DNA of 13,234 nucleotides from JABDNZ01 sp964407425. Lineage in GTDB: Bacteria; Gemmatimonadota; Gemmatimonadetes; Longimicrobiales; Gaopeijiaceae. The DNA is taken from NCBI GenBank assembly GCA_964407425.1, contig CAYOVN010000094.1, forward strand, positions 1 through 13,234. The letters are read 5' to 3'. The notes under the pieces are model-generated. The model ran no database searches. It was not told the DNA's origin and saw only the letters and a list, made by a program, of their open reading frames with translations. A program made the position numbers and the translations under genes. Positions within the stretch are counted from its first letter, which is position 1. Each line of letters begins with the position of its first letter. Below are positions 1 through 5,722 of this stretch, in pieces.

Positions 1-22
1 GACAGCTCGGTCTGCTGATTCC

Positions 23-2293
23 TCAACCCCCCGGATGATACTCCCGCTCGATATGACCCTCCAGCTGGTCAGGATAAAAGTAGACATCCCGGAGATTCCC
101 GGTGGCATAACGCTCGGCCTGGTCGTTGAAATGGGGTGAGCCAGGGACACTGTTCAGGCCACCGGCGGTGACGGCTCGGGCTTTGACCCTGTCGCCAAAC
201 TCCACCACCGCCACGAAGCTGTTTCCGCTGGTCCCGTAGAACCGTTTGGTACCGGGATACCGACGGGCACCGAAGGAGGCCAGGGAGCCGAAGCGGGACG
301 AGGTGAAGCCCACGGGAATGCTCGGGCCGTCGTCGTTGAAGGGTTGAACGATGTCACCGGTCAGCCGTTGGAACCGATTGATCTCCCCCCAGGGCGTTTC
401 CCAGGTGCCGAAGTCTTCCTCCAGGCGATTTGAAGCTGCCGCCAAAGCGTTCAGGACCAACTCAGGCGGTGCATTAGTGGTCACGTAGTCGACAACGGAC
501 ATTCCCTGGGGCCGGTCGAAGCCCTCCACCCGTGGAAGGGTCTCGTTCAGGAACACGGCGAGAGAGGTGGGGACCGACTCAACGCCCCATCTGAAGTCCC
601 ATCCCCGAAGGGCTTCGGCCTGCCCGGCGAGCTCCGCCTTCAAGGGGTTCGAATCGGGGGCGGCGTCGTAAGCCCGTACCACCGCCGGGATGAGGGTCTC
701 GAAGGCCGGGAGATAACTGTCGAAGGCGGCCTCGAGAAGCCCGTCCAGGGTGAAGTCGGTCTTTCCTTCCAGGACCCTGATGGCATGGATCCCTCGGGCG
801 TTCTCGCTCCCGGTGTCCATGTAATCTGGATAGTCGCTCTGCTGGGGGCTGGCCATCCCCGCTGAGGTATAGGGCCAGTTGTTCGTGCAGTAGGTCCAGC
901 CCACGGAGGGGTTGACCACATTGGGGCTTTCCTCGAAGGAGTGAACGCCTTGCCAGTCCGTGCTGGGGTTGCTCCCGTCAACGGGCCTTCCATAGTCGAA
1001 ATTGGTGCTTCGGACCGGGACGAAGTTTGAATGGAAATAGGCGAAGTTCCCTTCGGCATCGGCGAAGAGGGTGTTGTTGGAGGAATTAGTGTGGAGCCCC
1101 ATGATGTCCACGTACTCAGAGAGGTTGGTGGCCTTGGTCCGAGTATAGGATTGGATGAGGGCGCTCAAGGGCTCCTCCATGATAGCCGACGCCACCCATT
1201 TGCCGTCCACTTCCCTCACGATGGGCCCGTGATGGGTCCGATACACCGTGTAGGTCTTCTCGGACATCCCACCGGCGGTCTTGAATGGGACGGTCACTTC
1301 CCGGGTCTCAACTGGACGCTCTTCGTCACCAAAGAGGTAGTAGAGGCCGTCGTCCCTTACGACGATGGTCTCCAGGAACTCATCGATGTTGTCTGCGCTG
1401 CTGGAGGTGTGCATCCAGCCGGCCGTTTCGTTGAAACCCTGGTAGATAAAGAACTGGCCCCAGGTTAGTGCACCGTAGGCATTCAGACCCTCATCGCTGC
1501 TGACGTGGGCCTCATGACGGAAGAAGAATGAGGTGTGGGGGTTGATGAGGAGCAGCGCGTTTCCGTTCACCGTGTTCTGAGGGCCGATGGCGATGCCGTT
1601 GGAGCCCGAGGGCTCCAACTCCTCGGCAAAGAGCTCAGCCAGGACGGGATCAGCCGGTGGGGATCCAGCACGGATGGCCTCGGCCTCGAGGGGCTCAGGC
1701 GTGGCCGCCATGACCTCCCCGGTTCCGGGCTCCTGATGGGTTGCCAATTTTCCAACCGGATCGTCGTTGTAGAACAAGGACAGTTGCCCCAGGTTCACCC
1801 GCTCGATGTCTCCACCGATGCTCCCTTCGCTGAAGGTCAGGGCCATCCAGGGCTCGAAGTGGGTGAGCACTCTCGGCGTAACTTCGGGATGAGTGAGGAG
1901 GAAGTAGTTCAACCCGTCGGCCCATCCATCCATAAGGTCCTTCAGCCACTGTGGTGACTCCCCATAAAGAGCCTTCATTTCCTCGGGGTCGATGAAGAGC
2001 TTCATTCGTAGATCCGTCAGGATCTCATCTTCTCCCTCGGCCTCGGCCAGGCGGCCCTGGGAATTCAGGAAGTTCACCTCGATCCGGTTGAAGTCGTCTT
2101 CGGCCTGGGCATACATGAGGCCGAAGATGGCGTCGGCGTCCGTCGGACCATGAATGTGGGGGACTCCCCAATCATCTCTTTTGATCGTGACCTGCTGGGC
2201 GCGGGCCTCCAGCCGGGCGAATTCCGGATCGTCGGGCGTTTGGGGGCCGCAGGCAAAGCCGGCAAGGAGGAGGAGGAGTATGAGCTTCTTCAT
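23..2293 (-). CDS. Penicillin acylase family (Ntn-hydrolase) lipoprotein
   Basis: 756 aa. Family members are amidases that cleave side-chain acyl groups from beta-lactams, N-acyl-homoserine lactones or other N-acyl amines, and mature by self-cleavage into alpha and beta chains. Residues 1-15 form a short hydrophobic signal ending in GFAC, with Cys15 a probable though non-canonical lipidation site, so the enzyme is probably anchored on the periplasmic side. The N-terminal RDDWGVPHIHG (39-49) is typical of the alpha chain. GSNGIAIGP around 230-238 marks the beta-chain start, with Ser231 the expected nucleophile. The segment with YGTSGNSFVAVVEFG, GGLNS and SPHFNDQ near the C terminus is the conserved end of the family. 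Total length and alpha-chain length (about 215 aa) are normal. The start at 2293 was chosen because the signal peptide begins there and GAGGCAGG precedes it; the frame stays open 73 codons further upstream but that part is not protein-like. The gene is divergent from the DUF2178/XRE operon. The substrate cannot be read from the sequence. Confidence 0.93.
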   Translation of the reverse strand: MKKLILLLLLAGFACGPQTPDDPEFARLEARAQQVTIKRDDWGVPHIHGPTDADAIFGLMYAQAEDDFNRIEVNFLNSQGRLAEAEGEDEILTDLRMKLFIDPEEMKALYGESPQWLKDLMDGWADGLNYFLLTHPEVTPRVLTHFEPWMALTFSEGSIGGDIERVNLGQLSLFYNDDPVGKLATHQEPGTGEVMAATPEPLEAEAIRAGSPPADPVLAELFAEELEPSGSNGIAIGPQNTVNGNALLLINPHTSFFFRHEAHVSSDEGLNAYGALTWGQFFIYQGFNETAGWMHTSSSADNIDEFLETIVVRDDGLYYLFGDEERPVETREVTVPFKTAGGMSEKTYTVYRTHHGPIVREVDGKWVASAIMEEPLSALIQSYTRTKATNLSEYVDIMGLHTNSSNNTLFADAEGNFAYFHSNFVPVRSTNFDYGRPVDGSNPSTDWQGVHSFEESPNVVNPSVGWTYCTNNWPYTSAGMASPQQSDYPDYMDTGSENARGIHAIRVLEGKTDFTLDGLLEAAFDSYLPAFETLIPAVVRAYDAAPDSNPLKAELAGQAEALRGWDFRWGVESVPTSLAVFLNETLPRVEGFDRPQGMSVVDYVTTNAPPELVLNALAAASNRLEEDFGTWETPWGEINRFQRLTGDIVQPFNDDGPSIPVGFTSSRFGSLASFGARRYPGTKRFYGTSGNSFVAVVEFGDRVKARAVTAGGLNSVPGSPHFNDQAERYATGNLRDVYFYPDQLEGHIEREYHPGG

Positions 2294-2345
2294 GTAGAAC
2301 CTGCCTCGAGTGTTGGTTCTAACCTCAGGATCACGGCGAAGGAGC

Positions 2346-2374
2346 ATTCTACGGCGGGTAACGGCGGGCGTCGA
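2346..2374 (-). promoter_or_regulatory. Candidate promoter of the acylase gene
   Basis: Read on the minus strand, TCGACG (2374-2369, 4 of 6 matches to TTGACA) is followed after 17 nt by TAGAAT (2351-2346, 5 of 6 matches to TATAAT). This would start transcription near 2339 and leave a leader of roughly 45 nt before the ATG at 2293. The assignment rests on consensus matching only; alternatives in this GC-rich leader cannot be excluded. Confidence 0.4.
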
Positions 2375-2429
2375 GCGTTGGCGGGATTTGCAAACTTCGA
2401 GGTTGAGAGAGATGGAATGCAAGGTGTCT

Positions 2430-2458
2430 TTGACATAATGTAAAGTCAACCTTACATT
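2430..2458 (+). promoter_or_regulatory. Sigma70-type promoter of the DUF2178/XRE operon
   Basis: A perfect -35 hexamer TTGACA (2430-2435) is followed after exactly 17 nt by TACATT (2453-2458, 4 of 6 to TATAAT). The predicted start point is near 2465, giving a leader of about 38 nt before the ATG at 2503. This is the best vegetative promoter match I see in the window. It lies inside the inverted repeats annotated as operator. Confidence 0.65.
2430..2458. promoter_or_regulatory. Candidate operator: two overlapping inverted repeats
   Basis: A perfect 7-bp inverted repeat, AATGTAA (2437-2443) and TTACATT (2452-2458), is separated by 8 nt and covers the promoter spacer and the -10 box. A second dyad, TTGAC (2430-2434) and GTCAA (2445-2449), separated by 10 nt, begins at the -35 box and is offset by about 8 bp from the first. 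A repressor bound here would block RNA polymerase. The obvious candidate is the XRE protein encoded second in the operon, giving negative autoregulation. The repeat is seen in the sequence; the binding protein is inferred. Confidence 0.5.
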
Positions 2459-2502
2459 CATTCCACGGCGTATCATCGCCTGTGGATGAAAGGAATACAG
2501 AG

Positions 2503-2958
2503 ATGAGCACAAGGGATATGAGTCAGACGCGGCTGAGGGCCTGGTTGGCTACCGTCGTGTGGACCTTGGCCGGGGTGGGCTTCTTCTTTGCATTCTTCTC
2601 CGGCGGTGGGGCGGCCGAGTTCGACACCGATTCAGGTAGGCACCTCCTGGCTGCTGCTGCCATCGGGTTCGGGTTTGTCGCCTACTGGACGGGCCTTTGG
2701 CTCACACGAGGGCGGGGAAATCAGGTCGTGGCGGACGAGAGGGACTTTCAAGTCCTGGCCAGGGCTAGTCAGGCGACCCTCATCATCGTCCTGATGGTGG
2801 TGTTCTCCTTTTCCGTTGCCCTGTGGACCATCCATGAAGCGGCTGGGGTGTTGGCGGTGGGATGGATGTGGTTCCTTGCCTACGGCAGCATGCTGGTTGG
2901 GCTAATTACCAACGCTGTGACCGTCCTGATTCTGGACGGAAGGACCGCGGGATCGTGA
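2503..2958 (+). CDS. DUF2178-like four-helix inner-membrane protein
   Basis: 151 aa, function unknown. Four hydrophobic segments are visible at about 14-34, 48-67, 91-111 and 118-145. Between helices 2 and 3 is a hydrophilic stretch with VADERDFQVLARAS (76-89). A DERD-like motif just before a helix is characteristic of DUF2178-type small membrane proteins that are commonly encoded next to a short XRE regulator, as here. ATG 2503 is preferred over the in-frame GTG at 2482 because AAGGAA (2489-2494) lies 8 nt upstream of the ATG and the extra seven residues are polar. The stop overlaps the start of the regulator gene by 4 nt (GTGA at 2955-2958), so the two are probably translationally coupled. 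Family assignment is from motif and context; the membrane topology is firm, the biochemical role is not known. Confidence 0.8.
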   Translation: MSTRDMSQTRLRAWLATVVWTLAGVGFFFAFFSGGGAAEFDTDSGRHLLAAAAIGFGFVAYWTGLWLTRGRGNQVVADERDFQVLARASQATLIIVLMVVFSFSVALWTIHEAAGVLAVGWMWFLAYGSMLVGLITNAVTVLILDGRTAGS

Positions 2959-3173
2959 GGGAGGCAATCATCCGGAACGGGATTCGGCGCCTACGGTTCG
3001 ACCATGGCGAAATGACTCAGCAGGAGTTGGCTGAAGCAGCGGGGTGCACGCGCCAAACCATCGGTGCACTGGAACAGGGAGGGTATGTGCCCTCCCTGTC
3101 TCTGGCCTTCAGGATCGCCCGAGTGTTTGGTATGGGTGTGGAGGACGTCTTCGAGTTCGAAGCCGAAGGCTAG
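2955..3173 (+). CDS. XRE-family HTH transcriptional regulator, small single-domain type
   Basis: 72 aa, essentially only a DNA-binding domain. The helix-turn-helix spans about residues 20-47: TQQELAEAAGCTRQTIGALE followed by GGYVPS and the helix LAFRIARVF (50-58), the usual signature of YozG-like mini-repressors. The GTG start at 2955 lies in a GTGA overlap with the preceding stop, with GGAAGGA (2938-2944) 10 nt upstream. The frame is open further upstream to 2862, but that segment lies inside the membrane-protein gene and does not resemble the family. No sensor domain is present, so a signal would have to reach it through the membrane partner or another factor. It probably represses its own operon through the dyads at 2430-2458. 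Only 6 nt separate its stop from the convergent amidohydrolase gene. Confidence 0.92.
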   Translation: MREAIIRNGIRRLRFDHGEMTQQELAEAAGCTRQTIGALEQGGYVPSLSLAFRIARVFGMGVEDVFEFEAEG

Positions 3174-3179
3174 TCTCCC

Positions 3180-4646
3180 CTAACGGATCTTCCGATAATC
3201 CAGAGGCGGCTTCCTGTCACCCAGGAGCGGCTTGTAGACGAAGTTCGGCCCGACCAGCGCGGCATGTTCCGCCGCTGCTGCCTCCACAATCTCCGGATGG
3301 GTGAAGATCTCCACCGCCGTAAGGGCCAAGGTCTTTGCAGCTACGAGCATACCTTTGGTGCCGATGCTCATGCCTCCGGCGGAAATGGCCTGCCACGAAT
3401 GAGCCGGCGTCCCCGGAACCCAGGTGGCCGCCCGAAGCCCGGCGGTGGGGACCATCCAGCTCACATCGGCGACGTCGGTGGACCCCATCCCGGCCCTCAC
3501 ATAGTCGTAGGCCTGGACCTGTGTCGCCGATTCAAGGGGAGGGGAGTCCTCTGGAAGGCTGGCATAAAGGAGTTCCGCGTAGGCCCGTTCGGTCTCGTCA
3601 TACTCGACTCCACCCACCGCATCAAGGTTCTTCCACATCACCTTCTGAAGGGTCTCGTTGGGAAGGAGGTTGTACAGGCCGTGGATGATCTCGTAGTCCA
3701 TGGTGGTGCTGGTCCCTAGGGCGGCGCCCTCGGCGGCAGCGACGACCCGCTCGAAGAGCTGGTGGACCATGGTCGGTTCGGGATTCCTGACGTAGTAGAA
3801 CACCTCGGCGAAATCCGGAATTACGTTCGGAGCCGAGCCCCCGTTCGTGATCACGTAGTGGATCCGGGTTTCCTGGGGCACATGCTCCCGCATGAGGTTC
3901 ACCATGTGGTCCATCGCTTCCACGCCGTCTAGCGCGGATCGGCCCCTGTGCGGGGCACCGGCTGCGTGAGCCGATATCCCGTGAAAGCGAAACTTGGCGG
4001 ATTTGTTCGCCAGCGAAGTTCCTGGGCTTGCGCTGTTGTTGTCCCCAGGGTGCCAGTGAAGGGCGATATCCACGTCATCGAACAAGCCCTCCCGAACCAT
4101 ATACACCTTCCCTGCTCCGCCCTCTTCGGCAGGGGTCCCGTAGAGCCTAATAGTGCCGGACGTCCCGGTGGCCTCGAGCCACTCCTTGGCAACGATCGCT
4201 GCCCCGGTGCTTCCAGCACCGAAGAGGTGATGGCCACAGGCGTGCCCCGAGCCTTTCTCAGGAAGGGGGGCCCGCTCCGGCACCGCGTCCTGGGTGATTC
4301 CCGGAAGCGCATCATACTCGGCCAGAATTCCGATGACGGGGCTCCCCGATCCCCACTCGGCCACGAAGGCTGTGGGCATCCCGGCGATCCCAGCTTTCAC
4401 GCTAAACCCAGCGGAGCTGAGTTCCTGCTGAAGTAGGGCGGAGCTCCGTTCCTCCTGGTACCCCACCTCCGCAAAGTCCCAGATTTCCAAAGCCACCTGG
4501 CTGAGCCGTTCCTGATGCTGACTGATGAGGGACTCGATGGACGGTCCCTTTTCCTGGGGGAAAGCCAGGCCCGGCGTGAGGGAAAGGGCCAGGATGAGAA
4601 ACGGAATCAGGCCAACATTGGAAAGAAGGGTCCGTAGCCGAGACAT
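3180..4646 (-). CDS. Exported M20-family amidohydrolase (AbgB-like)
   Basis: 488 aa. M20 peptidases and amidohydrolases use a two-metal centre to hydrolyse peptide or N-acyl amide bonds. AbgB-type members cleave p-aminobenzoyl-glutamate, and relatives act on other N-acyl amino acids. Visible motifs are EYDALPG (110-116), the metal-binding GSGHACGHH (132-140), PAEEGGAGK (172-180) with the catalytic Glu pair, HWHP (197-200), the dimerisation-domain segment with SAHAA (225-229), GSTDVADVSW (388-397) and PAHSW with His416. The GSTDVADVSW block is typical of the AbgB group. Residues 1-31 form a signal peptide (hydrophobic 11-29), so the mature enzyme should be periplasmic, unlike cytoplasmic AbgB. 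ATG 4646 was chosen because GGAGAG lies 6 nt upstream; an in-frame GTG 24 nt earlier would extend the signal with polar residues. The gene stands alone, convergent with the XRE gene and divergent from the cytochrome gene. The substrate is unknown. Confidence 0.93.
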   Translation of the reverse strand: MSRLRTLLSNVGLIPFLILALSLTPGLAFPQEKGPSIESLISQHQERLSQVALEIWDFAEVGYQEERSSALLQQELSSAGFSVKAGIAGMPTAFVAEWGSGSPVIGILAEYDALPGITQDAVPERAPLPEKGSGHACGHHLFGAGSTGAAIVAKEWLEATGTSGTIRLYGTPAEEGGAGKVYMVREGLFDDVDIALHWHPGDNNSASPGTSLANKSAKFRFHGISAHAAGAPHRGRSALDGVEAMDHMVNLMREHVPQETRIHYVITNGGSAPNVIPDFAEVFYYVRNPEPTMVHQLFERVVAAAEGAALGTSTTMDYEIIHGLYNLLPNETLQKVMWKNLDAVGGVEYDETERAYAELLYASLPEDSPPLESATQVQAYDYVRAGMGSTDVADVSWMVPTAGLRAATWVPGTPAHSWQAISAGGMSIGTKGMLVAAKTLALTAVEIFTHPEIVEAAAAEHAALVGPNFVYKPLLGDRKPPLDYRKIR

Positions 4647-4848
4647 AGGAGGCTCTCCAGGAAAGTCCACGAAGTATCTGCCAGGGAGGAAAAGTGCCCT
4701 CGAGGGTGGGGGGATGCTAGAGGTAAACCCCGATCAGGGGGATAATCGTTGTGTTTCCCCCCCCACTGGAGCATTCTTAACTCAGGCATTCCCCAAAAAC
4801 CAAACCGCTGTTGTTTCCCTCGTTGGCCCAGAAGGGAGGGCAGCTACC

Positions 4849-5565
4849 ATGAGTGCGCCTCACGGGAGGTTCTCCGCGTGCACCACTGCCACGCTAATTC
4901 TCCTTGTTTCGGCTTGTGGAGGAAATCCGGAAGTAGAGGGTGTGACCCCAAGCCAAGCCCACATGTACGCGCATTTTGATCGAACCAGGGAGGTCCACGA
5001 TGCGCTGATTCGGCGAAAACCTGAGGCGGTGCGAGAGGGATCGAGCTGGCTCGCCACACATCAGGATCCCGGACAAACCCCGGAGGGGTCATCTCCGTAT
5101 GGTGTGGCCATGACGGGGGAAGCCGCCCAAGTCAGAGATGCGTCGGATCTTCGGGCCGCGGCGAGGGCTACCGCCCGGATGGCTGCAGCCTGCGGCGATT
5201 GCCACCAAGCGTACGATGTAACCCCCGGGTTCATCACGGGGGCACAGCCTTCGGGATCCGAAGCCGAGGACCAGATGGCCCTCCACGTTTGGGCCTCTGA
5301 GCAGATGTGGAGGGGGCTGGTCGGACCTGATGATTATGCCTGGACATCAGGTGCGTCGGCCCTCAAGGCAGGGTGGCTCAGTCCCCGAGAGGTTGTGGCC
5401 GACCCGGCCTTACGAGAAAAGGGGCAGGAGTTGGTCCGGCAGCTCTATGAGACCGGATCCAGGGCGAGGCAGGTGACGGAGTCCCATGAGCGAGCCGAGG
5501 TCTACGGGGACTTCCTCAACACATGCATCGACTGCCACGAGATGACCGCGGCCATTATTGGTTAG
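4849..5565 (+). CDS. Diheme c-type cytochrome lipoprotein, tandem c-556/c'-like domains
   Basis: 238 aa. The signal peptide ends in a good lipobox, LVSAC (lipidated Cys23), so the protein is probably membrane-anchored in the periplasm. Two heme-attachment motifs are present, CGDCH (115-119) and CIDCH (226-230), the second close to the C terminus. The two halves look like a duplication. Each begins with an alpha-helix carrying M..H (MYAHF at 39-43, MALHV at 143-147) and ends with a helix leading into CxxCH. This is the layout of four-helix cytochrome c-556/c', where a Met in helix A can be the sixth ligand; Met39 and Met143 are candidates. The role would be electron transfer; the partner is not visible. 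ATG 4849 is preferred because AGAAGGGAGGG lies just upstream and the signal peptide starts there; the frame is open back to 4525, across the start of the divergent amidohydrolase gene, with no protein-like character. Confidence 0.85.
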   Translation: MSAPHGRFSACTTATLILLVSACGGNPEVEGVTPSQAHMYAHFDRTREVHDALIRRKPEAVREGSSWLATHQDPGQTPEGSSPYGVAMTGEAAQVRDASDLRAAARATARMAAACGDCHQAYDVTPGFITGAQPSGSEAEDQMALHVWASEQMWRGLVGPDDYAWTSGASALKAGWLSPREVVADPALREKGQELVRQLYETGSRARQVTESHERAEVYGDFLNTCIDCHEMTAAIIG

Positions 5566-5603
5566 TGGGTTGAGTTTTTAAAAGACTCCCCCTTCCATGC
5601 CCA

Positions 5604-5626
5604 ATCCAGGGGCCATGTCCCTGGAT
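5604..5626. terminator. Hairpin downstream of the cytochrome gene, possible terminator
   Basis: A perfect 8-bp inverted repeat, ATCCAGGG (5604-5611) and CCCTGGAT (5619-5626), has a 7-nt loop that an inner G-U pair can shrink to 5. It starts 39 nt after the cytochrome stop codon. There is no T-run after it on either strand, so a classical intrinsic terminator is not supported; it may be a weak terminator, a processing or stability hairpin, or an operator for the downstream GH3 gene. Confidence 0.4.
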
Positions 5627-5722
5627 CTACCTCTTGCTGCGTTCCACCCCCAGACCTGTTTTTGGAGCCTCGGGCCCCCTACCATGTTCCGAAGTCCACA
5701 CTGGAACTGGAGGCAGGTACCC

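Noticed and set aside
2294..2512. Upstream extension of the acylase frame by 73 codons
   Set aside because: It would cover the promoter region and bury the signal peptide; the extension is Arg/Thr/Ser rich without family similarity.
3149..3162. CTTCGA-GT-TCGAAG inverted repeat
   Set aside because: It lies within the XRE coding sequence (Phe-Glu-Phe-Glu codons) and has a 2-nt loop; likely a codon coincidence.
4707..4763. G-runs and C-runs with CCCC-GATCA-GGGG in the amidohydrolase/cytochrome intergenic region
   Set aside because: Only a 4-bp stem, and the runs do not form four regular G-tracts; I could not identify a convincing promoter here either, although both divergent genes must have one.
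4525..4848. Upstream extension of the cytochrome frame by 108 codons
   Set aside because: It overlaps the start of the divergent amidohydrolase gene and would place the lipoprotein signal internally; a strong Shine-Dalgarno precedes ATG 4849.
5573..5589. AT-rich near-palindrome GAGTTTTTAAAAGACTC after the cytochrome stop
   Set aside because: It leaves no loop for an RNA hairpin and gives no convincing -35/-10 pair, so no function is assigned.
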